A stretch of 64,000 bases of DNA, taken from NCBI RefSeq assembly GCF_000348945.1, contig NZ_AOCK01000011.1, forward strand, positions 62,001-126,000. Direction: 5' to 3'. Source of the stretch: Paeniglutamicibacter gangotriensis Lz1y. GTDB taxonomy: Bacteria > Actinomycetota > Actinomycetes > Actinomycetales > Micrococcaceae. The position numbers were made by a program, and so were the translations under genes. Under the pieces are notes generated by a model. It was not told the DNA's origin. It made no database searches and saw only the letters and a list, made by a program, of their open reading frames with translations. This document shows positions 17,643 to 25,360 of the stretch, one piece after another (position 1 is the stretch's first letter; each line of letters starts with the position of its first letter).

Positions 17643-19385
17643 ATGAGCAATTCCGACACCAGAACCTCCGCCGCGTCAAAAGCAGCGCCACAACCCGACG
17701 GCGAACCCGGATCCGAGAAAAAAGACTCGGCACCCACCCCCTCCGCAAGCGAAGCCACCACGGCCACAGACTCAGGCCCCACCGACTTCATCGGCCCCGC
17801 GGAAAAACCAGCCCCCACGGTGAACTCACCAGTAGCAAAGGACTCCCCGCCCTCCCTTGCAGGGAATCCCCAGGCACTGGATACGAAGAGCGTTTCGGGC
17901 GGTTTTTCCGGGATCAACAACTGGCTCGATTCCATGCCCGACCCTGATTTGGAACGCTTGGGAGACAAGATCTTTGCCGCGCCGGCCACCATAAAGGCCA
18001 AATGGCACCAACGGCGGATCGAGCGGGCCAAAGCCGCCGAGCTCAAGGAACAGGAGCGCCTCGTAGAGGTCGCCCGCGCCGAAGCCCAGGCAGAGGCCGA
18101 AAAGCGCGCAGCTACCCGTCTGGCCCACCAGGCCGCACTCGATGCCGCGGCCCGCGACGCCGCAGAGGCACAGCGCGCAGCTCAGGCGCGAGCCGAAGCC
18201 GAAGCTCGCGATGCCGCAGAGACACAGCGCGAAGCTCAGGCACAGGCGCAGGCACAGACCGAAGCCCGCGAGCTAGCGGAGGCACAACGTGCAGCTCAGT
18301 CGCGAGCCGAGACCGAGGCCCGCTTCGTGGCCGCAGAAACCGCTCGACTCAAGGCCCCCGCGCAACAGACCAAGGCCAACACCCGCCCGAATGCCGATCC
18401 GGCCACCGCCGCGCAGGCTGCCAACACCACCCCGAGCCGGACCGCACCGGCACCACGCAAAACCACCGGCCCCGAAGATCTGGCCCGCCTTGTCGCCAGC
18501 GCCAAGGCGGCCATCGACCACCAACAGTCCGCTGTCGAGCCGGTGTACGTGGCCCCCTATGAACTCCCTGATTTTTCTCCGAACCCGGTGGAGCAGCCAT
18601 CGGACCTGCGACGGCGGATCCTTGGATCCCTTGCAGCAGTGGCTGGCGCCGCGGTGTCGCTGGCCATCTTGGACACCTTGGTCTCCGGCAGTGTCGAGTC
18701 GCTCGGTTCCAACTATTCGATGATGTCTCTGACCCCCACGGCGCACCTGATCTGGCCGGTGATCTTCATCTGGGCGCTGCTCGGTGCCGCGTTCTCATGG
18801 GTCCCTGGGCAGCGTTCGGCCGTTCGCCAGCGAGCGGTAGGCATTCCCTTCGCACTGTCCTGCGCAGCAGCAATCCTGTGGATGGTCGCGGCACTGAACT
18901 CGTGGTTGCTGCTGGCTCTCTTCGCTTCGGCGGCAAGTTGCTGGTTCCTATACACCGCGATGCGCACCCTGAACAGGCATACCGCCCGCACCACGCTTGA
19001 GCGCATGCTCACCGACGCGCCGATCAGTCTGATGACAGGTTTCAGCCTGGTGGTGCTGGCCTCCACGTTCACCAACCTGTTGACGTCCTGGGGCGCCGGA
19101 GGCGCGGGCATCTGGGTTGCGACGGTTCTGGTGCCGGTCGTGGCTTATGCATCCACGGCGCTGGCCATGACCGAACGCGGACGCATCATCCTGGCAATCG
19201 GCGTCGGTTGGGGCATGTTCTGGCTGCTGATCCCGCGAGTGCTGGGCACCAATAACTCGATCTGGATTGCCATCCTGGCGGGCATGGCCGGTTTCGTAGT
19301 CCTACTGGCCACCGAAAATCGCCGCTACCAGATTCACCATGCCGAACACCGGGCCGCCCGCGGAAAGTCAACCGACTTCGCCTGA
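17643..19385 (+). CDS. Alanine-rich coiled-coil membrane protein of unknown function
   Basis: A 580-residue protein in three parts. Residues 1-115 are acidic, Ser/Thr/Pro-rich and probably disordered. About 120-245 form a long charged coiled coil with a degenerate repeat of the type AQRAAQARAEAEARDA. About 320-575 contain some eight hydrophobic segments, including AAVAGAAVSLAILDTLV and LIWPVIFIWALLGAAFSWV. It has no signal peptide and no known domain that I can name. The start at 17643 follows GAAGGGG; an upstream frame opens at 17511 but gives no plausible extension. No operon partner. It could organise a membrane-associated complex, but that is speculation. Confidence 0.7.
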   Translation: MSNSDTRTSAASKAAPQPDGEPGSEKKDSAPTPSASEATTATDSGPTDFIGPAEKPAPTVNSPVAKDSPPSLAGNPQALDTKSVSGGFSGINNWLDSMPDPDLERLGDKIFAAPATIKAKWHQRRIERAKAAELKEQERLVEVARAEAQAEAEKRAATRLAHQAALDAAARDAAEAQRAAQARAEAEARDAAETQREAQAQAQAQTEARELAEAQRAAQSRAETEARFVAAETARLKAPAQQTKANTRPNADPATAAQAANTTPSRTAPAPRKTTGPEDLARLVASAKAAIDHQQSAVEPVYVAPYELPDFSPNPVEQPSDLRRRILGSLAAVAGAAVSLAILDTLVSGSVESLGSNYSMMSLTPTAHLIWPVIFIWALLGAAFSWVPGQRSAVRQRAVGIPFALSCAAAILWMVAALNSWLLLALFASAASCWFLYTAMRTLNRHTARTTLERMLTDAPISLMTGFSLVVLASTFTNLLTSWGAGGAGIWVATVLVPVVAYASTALAMTERGRIILAIGVGWGMFWLLIPRVLGTNNSIWIAILAGMAGFVVLLATENRRYQIHHAEHRAARGKSTDFA

Positions 19386-19408
19386 CCTGGCCGGAGGGCG
19401 ACGGTCTT

Positions 19409-19714
19409 CTAGCGGCGCAGCACGATCCAACGTCCCTTGGTGCGGCGCAGCACCACCAGCTTTTCGCTCAAGGCCACGCTCTCCACCGCGGCGCGCATCA
19501 GCGCGGCCGATGACAAGGCCTGAATATCGGGGTTACCGTCGTCTTCCACGGTGTATCGCACCGTGATCCGCGGAGTCCCCGCCACAATATCGAGCTGATT
19601 GGCATCCACGTGGTGCCCGGTCGCCAACGCTGCCACCGCGGATTCCATGACCGACTCGGGGGCGTTCCCGGGCCGAAGTCCCATGATGTTCAATTGCGCG
19701 CGATAGGAAGGCAT
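19409..19714 (-). CDS. Small conserved hypothetical protein
   Basis: A 101-residue soluble protein beginning MPSYRAQLNIMGLRPG and ending in basic KGRWIVLRR. It has an alternating alpha/beta look (ITVRYTVEDDGNPDIQ) without a named family. ATG 19714 is preferred over GTG 19720 because TAGGCT lies exactly seven bases upstream, matching the leaderless pattern of this window. It converges on the coiled-coil membrane protein gene, 23 bp away, and is divergent from the DUF1684 gene. Confidence 0.65.
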   Translation of the reverse strand: MPSYRAQLNIMGLRPGNAPESVMESAVAALATGHHVDANQLDIVAGTPRITVRYTVEDDGNPDIQALSSAALMRAAVESVALSEKLVVLRRTKGRWIVLRR

Positions 19715-19788
19715 ACGCACAAGCCTAGTGTGCCCTTGGCGCCAGCCCCACAGCTTCGAGGCCGGGCAAAGAGTGGAAGACTAGTCTC

Positions 19789-20565
19789 ATGAGTGCAGCA
19801 ACGGAATTCACGCAATGGCGCCGAATGCGCGACGAAGGACTGGCCACCGAGTTCGGATGGCTTTCGCTGAGCAGCTATCAGTGGCTGCCCGCGGATCCCG
19901 GGGCGCTCGAGCTGCTTCCGGGGCAATGGAGCGCTGACGCCGACGGAGCCCGGGCCACCTTCGAGGCCTCCGACGGGGTGGAGACCACGGACGGCGAGCC
20001 GATTTCCGGCACCCTGTCCCGGTCCTTGCTAGAGGGCGAATCGATGCATTTCGTCCGTCACGGCGACACCCTGGTCGAGCTGGGGGTTCGCGATGGCCGA
20101 TACATGATTCGCACTCGGGAGCGCAATCACCCGAGGGTCAAGGCCTTCACCGGCGTACCGGTCTTCGACTACGATCCCGAATTTATCGTCCCCGGAAAAT
20201 TCATCGCCTTCGATACCCCGAAGGAAGTACCGATCGATACCTTCCGGGCCGACACCACGCTGCGAGCAGAGCTGGTCGGTGAGGTCGAGTTCGAGCTGGC
20301 CGGACACCGGGCGGTGCTTGCCGCCACCCAAAGCCCCGATGGTTCGCTCACCCTGAACTTCCGGGATGCTACCAACGGGGTGCAGACTGCACCGTGGCGT
20401 TTTGTCACCGTCAAGGCGCCCGGGCCCGATGGGTCCGTGACCATTGATTTCAACCGCACACTGAACTATCCCATGGCGTTCTCACCCCATGCGGTGTGCC
20501 CCGCCCCGGTGCCCGGCAATCATCTGGAGACCGCGGTGCGGGCCGGGGAACTGCTGCCTCACTAA
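19789..20565 (+). CDS. DUF1684-family protein
   Basis: The 258-residue protein matches the DUF1684 family: N-terminal WRRMRDEGLATEFGWLSL, central FDYDPEFIVPGKF, and the C-terminal conserved block DFNRTLNYPMAFSPHAVCP followed by PGNHLETAVRAGE. It has no signal peptide or membrane segment. The family's biochemical role is not established. The gene stands alone, converging on the SDR gene at 20580 with only 14 bp between the ends. Confidence 0.85.
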   Translation: MSAATEFTQWRRMRDEGLATEFGWLSLSSYQWLPADPGALELLPGQWSADADGARATFEASDGVETTDGEPISGTLSRSLLEGESMHFVRHGDTLVELGVRDGRYMIRTRERNHPRVKAFTGVPVFDYDPEFIVPGKFIAFDTPKEVPIDTFRADTTLRAELVGEVEFELAGHRAVLAATQSPDGSLTLNFRDATNGVQTAPWRFVTVKAPGPDGSVTIDFNRTLNYPMAFSPHAVCPAPVPGNHLETAVRAGELLPH

Positions 20566-20579
20566 ACGCGGCGGGCCGT

Positions 20580-21359
20580 CTACTTTGGTCCCATGCGGAT
20601 GGCGCCATCCAGGCGGATGGTTTCCCCGTTGAGCATCTGGTTGGCCAGGATGTGTTCGACCAGGGCCGCGTATTCGGCGGGTTTGCCCAGACGTGCAGGG
20701 TGCGGAACCTGGGCTCCCAGGGAGGCCTGAGCCTCGGCGGAGAGCGAAGCCATCATCGGCGTCTCAAAAATCCCCGGCGCAATGGTCATGACTCGGATGT
20801 AGTGTCGGGCCAATTCACGGGCCAACGGCAGCGTCATCGCGGCCACAGCACCCTTGGAAGCGGCGTAAGCAGGCTGCCCGATTTGCCCGTCGAAGGCTGC
20901 GACGGAGGCGGTGTTGATGATGACACCGCGTTCGGCGGTGCCGGTGACGGGGTCGATCAGTGGGTCAGTGGCTGCCATGGCCTCGGCCACCAGACGCACC
21001 ACGTTGAAGGTGCCGGTGAGGTTGATGGAAATGACCTTTTCAAAGGAGGAAAGCGCCAACACGCCCTCACGACCCAGGACCTTGCCCGGGGTGGCAACGC
21101 CCGCACAATTGACGGCGATGCGCAGGTTTCCCAGTTCTCCGGCCACGGCAATGGCCGCCTTGACCTGATCTTCGTTGGTGACGTCGGCGGCTACGAAGCG
21201 TGCCCGTGCTCCCAGCTCCTTGGCTGCTTCTTCGCCTTTCGACGAGGGTAGGTCAACCAGCACCACGTGGGCGCCCGCTTCGTAGAGCACCCGCGCGGTG
21301 GCGGCCCCGAGCCCGGAGGCTCCCCCGGTGACCAGTGCGACTGAGTCGGTGATGAGCAT
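20580..21359 (-). CDS. Short-chain dehydrogenase, 3-hydroxyacyl-CoA dehydrogenase type
   Basis: The 259-residue classical SDR has the cofactor motif TGGASGLG (about 11-18), the NCAG motif, and the active-site Ser and YxxxK (AYAASK). The N-terminal Asp in LVDLP indicates NAD preference. Similarity in length and the [17 protein letters not shown] and [11 protein letters not shown] motifs point to the 17-beta-HSD10/3-hydroxyacyl-CoA dehydrogenase type 2 subgroup used in fatty acid or branched-chain oxidation. AAGGAAGG lies upstream of the ATG. The substrate is inferred, not proven. Confidence 0.85.
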   Translation of the reverse strand: MLITDSVALVTGGASGLGAATARVLYEAGAHVVLVDLPSSKGEEAAKELGARARFVAADVTNEDQVKAAIAVAGELGNLRIAVNCAGVATPGKVLGREGVLALSSFEKVISINLTGTFNVVRLVAEAMAATDPLIDPVTGTAERGVIINTASVAAFDGQIGQPAYAASKGAVAAMTLPLARELARHYIRVMTIAPGIFETPMMASLSAEAQASLGAQVPHPARLGKPAEYAALVEHILANQMLNGETIRLDGAIRMGPK

Positions 21360-21502
21360 GGCGCGTTTCCCTTCCTTGGTGCTTCTCCGGGCCGCAATTT
21401 GGGTTAGCGGCCATTAACTCATCCCAGCCTAGACCGGGATCCGGCAAGACAGAAGGGTTTACCGCGCTCTTCACCGGCGCAAGCCGGCCGTAGACTGCTT
21501 TC

Positions 21503-22249
21503 ATGGGGCCATTCATCTTGTTTTCCACACGCGAGCACGACGGCGCCGCAGCCGACGAGGTCCGCGGTGTCCTTGCTGCCAGCGGGCTCTCCGGCGATCG
21601 ACTGCGGGTCATCAGGCTCGAGCAGGGGCCACTGGGCCCGATCGAGGACCTAGGACTGGAAGACTGCCCGGGCATCATCTTGGGTGGGAGCCCCTTCAAT
21701 GCCTCGGATCACCCGTCCGGAAAATCCGCTGTACAGCAGCGCTGCGAGGCGGATCTGTCCGGGCTGCTCGATGTGCTGGTGGCGCTGGACTTCCCGTTCC
21801 TCGGCGCTTGCTACGGAGTGGGCACCTTGGGACTCCACCAGGGCGGAACGATCGATACGCGATTCGGGGAGCCCGTGGGCACCTCCAGGATCCGCCTCAC
21901 CGACCAGGGACTCGCCGATCCGCTGCTGGCCGGGCTACCGGAGGAATTCGATGCTTTTGTAGGCCACAAGGAGGCGGTCTCGGTGCTGCCGGACTCGGCG
22001 GTTTTGTTGGCCGGTTCGGCACCCTGCCCGGTGCAGATGTTCAGGATCAAGAACAATCTCTATGCCACGCAATTCCATCCTGAGCTCGATCCGCAGGGAT
22101 TGGCCCAGCGCATCCTGATCTACCGTGATGCCGGTTATTTTCCGCCACGGGAAGCCGAACGCCTGAGCGAGCGAGCGCTGGCTTCCCACGTGGAGTGGCC
22201 AGCACTGGTCTTGCGCAACTTTGTGCAGCGCTACGGGACTGGAAGCTAA
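21503..22249 (+). CDS. Class I glutamine amidotransferase domain protein
   Basis: A stand-alone GATase1 domain of 248 residues, similar to GMP synthase amidotransferase-like proteins. The nucleophile cysteine lies in FLGACYGVG (about 97-105) and the catalytic His and Glu in TQFHPELD (about 190-197). It therefore has a complete triad, but no synthase domain is fused or adjacent, so the acceptor substrate is unknown. TAGACT ends six bases before ATG 21503, a leaderless arrangement. Its stop codon overlaps that of the convergent gene at 22246. Confidence 0.85.
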   Translation: MGPFILFSTREHDGAAADEVRGVLAASGLSGDRLRVIRLEQGPLGPIEDLGLEDCPGIILGGSPFNASDHPSGKSAVQQRCEADLSGLLDVLVALDFPFLGACYGVGTLGLHQGGTIDTRFGEPVGTSRIRLTDQGLADPLLAGLPEEFDAFVGHKEAVSVLPDSAVLLAGSAPCPVQMFRIKNNLYATQFHPELDPQGLAQRILIYRDAGYFPPREAERLSERALASHVEWPALVLRNFVQRYGTGS

Positions 22250-22818
22250 AAGATCCCCGCCCCGGCATCGAGTCGGGCCACATACTCGGCGATCTTCTTG
22301 CGCCGGGTCTCGGCCCCCTTGACTGCGTGCAGCCGGTAGTAGATGGCGTAGCGCTCAGTGGCACCGAGCGTTCCAAGTTTTTCCTGCGCCAGCGGGTGCC
22401 CGGCGAGCGCGTCAAGGAAGTCCTGTGGTAGTTCCGCGGCGGCCTGCCCCGCATAGGCCGCATCCCAGCGGCCATCGGTTTTTGCTGCCCGGACGGCCGC
22501 ATCCCCCGCCGGGTCCATGAGTCCCGACCCGGCGAGCCGCTCGACATTGGCCACGTTCTTGGCCGACCATTTACTGCGGGCGGTGCGCGGCGTGAAACGG
22601 ACGCAGTAAGTGTGGTCGTCGCGCCGACCAACCTGTCCATCGATCCAGCCAAAGCACAGCGCCTCGTCAACCGCCTGCGCATAAGTGAGCTCGGTGGTGA
22701 TCCCGCCCTTCTTGTGCAACACCAGACGCACCCCGCGATGATCGATGTGGTGTTCGGCGAGCCACTGGCGCCACGCCGCGGCGTCGGGGAGCAGTAGCTC
22801 GTCCAAGAGAATTGCCAT
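22246..22818 (-). CDS. YdeI/OmpD-associated family protein
   Basis: The 190-residue protein has the YdeI-like core (WRQWLAEHHIDHRGVRLVLHKK, LTYAQAVDEALCFGWIDGQ, RFTPRTARSKWSAKNV) and a C-terminal basic helix (RRKKIAEYVARLDAG). The family is linked to envelope stress in enterobacteria, but the mechanism is unknown. The start MAILLDELLLP at 22818 is chosen because family members begin near this motif; the longer open frame to 23124 runs across the promoter of the divergent ribbon-helix-helix gene. Confidence 0.8.
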   Translation of the reverse strand: MAILLDELLLPDAAAWRQWLAEHHIDHRGVRLVLHKKGGITTELTYAQAVDEALCFGWIDGQVGRRDDHTYCVRFTPRTARSKWSAKNVANVERLAGSGLMDPAGDAAVRAAKTDGRWDAAYAGQAAAELPQDFLDALAGHPLAQEKLGTLGATERYAIYYRLHAVKGAETRRKKIAEYVARLDAGAGIF

Positions 22819-22910
22819 GGCATCAATCCCATCACGGCCAGTGGCTGACGCACCAGTGATGGAGCGGTACGTCTTTCGGGAAATCGCGATGGGAAGCTCT
22901 ATCCAAATGA

Positions 22911-22928
22911 ATGCTATTTTGCTAGCAT
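22911..22928. promoter_or_regulatory. Palindromic operator overlapping the -10 box of the ribbon-helix-helix gene
   Basis: ATGCTA-TTTTGC-TAGCAT is a perfect inverted repeat with 6-bp arms. Its right arm TAGCAT doubles as a -10 box ending seven bases before ATG 22936, so the message would be leaderless. The position is typical of autoregulation by a small antitoxin-like DNA-binding protein. Confidence 0.6.
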
Positions 22929-22935
22929 CCCTCGT

Positions 22936-23094
22936 ATGGCAACGAATATGGACGAAAAACATCCAAAAATCCAATTTAACATCTATCTGCCCGCGTCCCT
23001 GGTGCGTCGGGTGAAACACGCTGCCATCGACGACGAGGCAAGTCTGTCCGCCTTCGTAGAAAAAGCCCTTGAAACCTATCTGGAGGATCACTGA
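22936..23094 (+). CDS. Small ribbon-helix-helix (CopG/Arc-like) DNA-binding protein
   Basis: This 52-residue protein reads [20 protein letters not shown] followed by [21 protein letters not shown], a beta strand plus two helices as in CopG/Arc/MetJ repressors. It would bind DNA as a dimer, most likely at the palindrome 8 bp upstream. The stop codon overlaps the start of the VOC-family gene (ATGA), so both are made from one message. The arrangement of repressor plus co-translated partner is like a toxin-antitoxin operon, although the partner is not a known toxin. AT content around the start is higher than in flanking genes. Confidence 0.8.
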   Translation: MATNMDEKHPKIQFNIYLPASLVRRVKHAAIDDEASLSAFVEKALETYLEDH

Positions 23095-23855
23095 TGCTGC
23101 GCGTCCGCCCCACGCTACACACACCTCATGTCACCGCATGGGCAGAACTACTCACGGCACTCGGACTTAAAGAAATGAGCCCTCTTCCCGCTGCTATCTC
23201 CTCCGTCGGGGCGCAGCAGCGTTGTTTTGCCGCCGATTCCGGTCGAATCTTGTTGCAGCATGCGACCGAATTCGGCACCGAGTTATTTCTGGAGGTCCGT
23301 GATCTGGAAAAGTTTGCGTCGTGGACCAGCGGTGATGGAACACCCGTGGACCTGCACCCCGGTGAGAGCAACAACGGCACTCCGGCCTCCGGACGTATCA
23401 CGGCCCCGGATGGGTTGACCTTCACCGCTCTGGCCGTCGATTCCGCGGACACCGCGGGAACGCCACAGGATCCTGCCGCATCGGCAGGGCTCCCCGACGG
23501 GCAACAAGCGGTATTGGCCCTCTGGTACACCCCGGATGTTCCGGGGGCAGAAGCCACCTTGGCAAACATCGGCGCGAAACCCGACACCATTTCCCAAAGC
23601 GGTGCCTGGGCCCAATACCGAGCCAAACACGGGGGATACATTGCCGCGCACTCCGGGGACGAACCACGAATCGAATTGTCCCTCGAATACGCCGGAAACC
23701 TCGAAGCGCTGGAAACCCTGGTGGCCGCCGCAGGCATTGTCTCGAGCCTGGTTGACGAGTCCTACGGGCGCACACTGCTGGTGGATCATCCCGACGGCGG
23801 ACAACTCTGGGTCAACGAACGCCAGCTAGATCTCTATGGATACGCCCGCCACTGA
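23094..23855 (+). CDS. VOC (glyoxalase/bleomycin-resistance fold) family protein
   Basis: This 253-residue protein has two tandem betaalphabetabetabeta modules (about 1-115 and 135-250; e.g. LRVRPTLHTPHVTAWAELLT and GRTLLVDHPDGGQLWVNE), as in VOC-superfamily proteins. The metal-binding His/Glu pattern is not complete enough to call it glyoxalase, so it might bind rather than convert a ligand. It overlaps the upstream ribbon-helix-helix gene by one base. Co-expression suggests that it senses or modifies a small molecule relevant to that regulator. This link is inference. Confidence 0.7.
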   Translation: MLRVRPTLHTPHVTAWAELLTALGLKEMSPLPAAISSVGAQQRCFAADSGRILLQHATEFGTELFLEVRDLEKFASWTSGDGTPVDLHPGESNNGTPASGRITAPDGLTFTALAVDSADTAGTPQDPAASAGLPDGQQAVLALWYTPDVPGAEATLANIGAKPDTISQSGAWAQYRAKHGGYIAAHSGDEPRIELSLEYAGNLEALETLVAAAGIVSSLVDESYGRTLLVDHPDGGQLWVNERQLDLYGYARH

Positions 23856-23924
23856 GCAGCACCTCCGTCTGGCTCCGGCCGTGCTGCGGGAATAGGCCCG
23901 GACCCGACCCCGTTGGCACCACAC

Positions 23925-25034
23925 ATGAGCAAACTCTTCACACCGGTCCATCTGGCAGTCCCCGAAGGACCCGGCCTGACCTTGCGAAACCGCACGGTAC
24001 TGGCTCCCATGTGCCAATATTCGGTCACCACACTGGACGGGGTTCCGCATGCTTGGCACCTGGCGCATCTGGGTGCGCGGGCCGCCGGCGGGTTCGGGTT
24101 GGTCTTCACCGAGGCCGCTGCCATCACCGCGCAGGGACGCATCAGCGACCAGGACGCAGGAATTTGGAACGATGCCCAGGGGCGAGCATGGTCCCCAATC
24201 GTCGATTTCATCCATTCCCAGGGCGCGGCCGCCGGCATCCAGTTGGCACACGCCGGGGGCAAGGCCTCAACCTATGCGTGGCTTCCGCAGCAGGTCGCCG
24301 AGCACAAGATCGGCAGCATCAGCGCCACGGACGGCGGCTGGGAAACCCTGGGCCCCGCCGAAACCGAGATTTTCGGCCTTACCTCCCCCTGGTCCATGAC
24401 CCTCGAGCAGATCGCCGCCTCCGTCCAAGACTGGGCCGATGCGGCACTGCGTGCCGATGCTGCCGGGTTTGATGTCGCTCAAATCCATGCCGCCCACGGG
24501 TACCTGGTCCACCAGTTCCTCTCGCCGCTGACCAACACCCGGACCGACGCCTACGGGGGTAGCTTCGAAAACCGCACCCGCTATGCCCGCGAGGTCATCA
24601 CCGCGGTGCGTGCGGCATGGCCGGCGCACAAGCCGCTGGCCATCCGCTTTTCCGGGGACGACTGGGTCGAGGGCGGCTGGCGGATCGCCGACACCGTGCG
24701 CTTCGCCGCCGAGGCCTTCGAACTGGGGGTCAGCGCCTTCGATCTCTCCAGCGCCGGGATTGGCAAGTACCACGGGCCCTCGGGCCCGGGCTTTCAGGTA
24801 CCGTTGGCCGCGGCCGTGAAGCAGGCGGTCCCCGACGCGTTTGTGACAGCGGTGGGCATGATCAACGATCCCTCGCAGGCCGAACAGGTGCTGGTCACCG
24901 GTTCCGCGGACGGGGTCTCGATCGGCAGGGCCGCACTGAAGAACCCGAATTGGCCTGCCGTCGCCGCCTCCGAGCTGGGCGCGTCCCGGGACGATATCCC
25001 CTTCGCCGCGCAGTACTGGCGCGCCCACTGGTAA
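23925..25034 (+). CDS. Old yellow enzyme-type NADH:flavin oxidoreductase (YqjM/NamA-like)
   Basis: A 369-residue FMN-dependent ene-reductase. It has the TIM-barrel start LFTPVHL, the YqjM-class active-site cysteine in APMCQYS (about 30-36), the HLGARAAGG segment, QLAHAGGKAS, the substrate-binding pair in HAAHGYLVHQFLSP, the NTRTDAYGGSFENR motif and a C-terminal GVSIGRAAL phosphate-binding loop. It probably reduces activated C=C bonds or other electrophiles with NADPH. ATG 23925 (MSKLFTPV) is preferred to the TTG at 23913. The gene ends before a block of hairpins. Confidence 0.92.
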   Translation: MSKLFTPVHLAVPEGPGLTLRNRTVLAPMCQYSVTTLDGVPHAWHLAHLGARAAGGFGLVFTEAAAITAQGRISDQDAGIWNDAQGRAWSPIVDFIHSQGAAAGIQLAHAGGKASTYAWLPQQVAEHKIGSISATDGGWETLGPAETEIFGLTSPWSMTLEQIAASVQDWADAALRADAAGFDVAQIHAAHGYLVHQFLSPLTNTRTDAYGGSFENRTRYAREVITAVRAAWPAHKPLAIRFSGDDWVEGGWRIADTVRFAAEAFELGVSAFDLSSAGIGKYHGPSGPGFQVPLAAAVKQAVPDAFVTAVGMINDPSQAEQVLVTGSADGVSIGRAALKNPNWPAVAASELGASRDDIPFAAQYWRAHW

Positions 25035-25068
25035 AGGGCCCGACGGGCGGCAATGGCCTGTCAAGCAC

Positions 25069-25112
25069 CACGGGGTGGGGCATCCGAGAAAACTCGGATA
25101 CCCCACCCCGTG
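25069..25112. terminator. Hairpin 1 of the convergent terminator block
   Basis: CACGGGGTGGGG plus a 7-bp inner stem around an AAAA loop pairs over the whole length except one C-A mismatch (25081/25100), which becomes G-U on the reverse strand. It lies 34 bases after the ene-reductase stop. There is no clear T run on either side. Confidence 0.65.
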
Positions 25113-25210
25113 TGTTGGTAGGCATTGTGTCCCCCGCGCGACGGAAGCATTTACGACACTGCTGGAAAAGAAATGGCCGCCGCCGGCCGAACCCGCCCAG
25201 AGATCCTAAA

Positions 25211-25251
25211 CAAAGTAGTCCGAGTCGAAAACACCGACCCGGACTACTTTG
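25211..25251 (-). terminator. Hairpin 2 of the block, probable terminator for the drug exporter gene
   Basis: CAAAGTAGTCCG and CGGACTACTTTG form a 12-bp stem, with a further GTCG/CGAC pairing inside. The single A-C mismatch (25223/25239) becomes G-U on the reverse strand. Read leftwards it is followed by TTTAGG, which suits termination of the leftward exporter transcript. Confidence 0.65.
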
Positions 25252-25287
25252 GTATGCCCCACGAAAAACGTGACGAACCGGAGAAGC

Positions 25288-25329
25288 TCCCTCGTTTCCT
25301 CCCCCGAAAGTGGGGGAAGAAACGAGGGA
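25288..25329 (-). terminator. Hairpin 3 of the block, adjacent to the exporter stop
   Basis: TCCCTCGTTTC and GAAACGAGGGA form an 11-bp stem with an inner TCCCCC/GGGGGA stem and a GAAAGT loop. The junction C-A mismatch (25299/25318) is again G-U on the reverse strand. It starts 32 bases past the exporter stop codon. No reading frame in the 25035-25360 interval is supported as a gene. Confidence 0.6.
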
Positions 25330-25360
25330 ATCGTTCTGTCGGCCAGTGGACTGGAAGGTA

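Noticed and set aside
18160-18320. CRISPR-like repetitive DNA
   Set aside because: The repeats are degenerate, in frame and code for a coiled coil; no spacer structure and no cas genes are present.
22246-23124. Long leftward frame covering the YdeI-like gene and the region upstream
   Set aside because: Homologous sequence begins at MAILLDELLLP (22818). The upstream part crosses the operator and start of the divergent ribbon-helix-helix gene.
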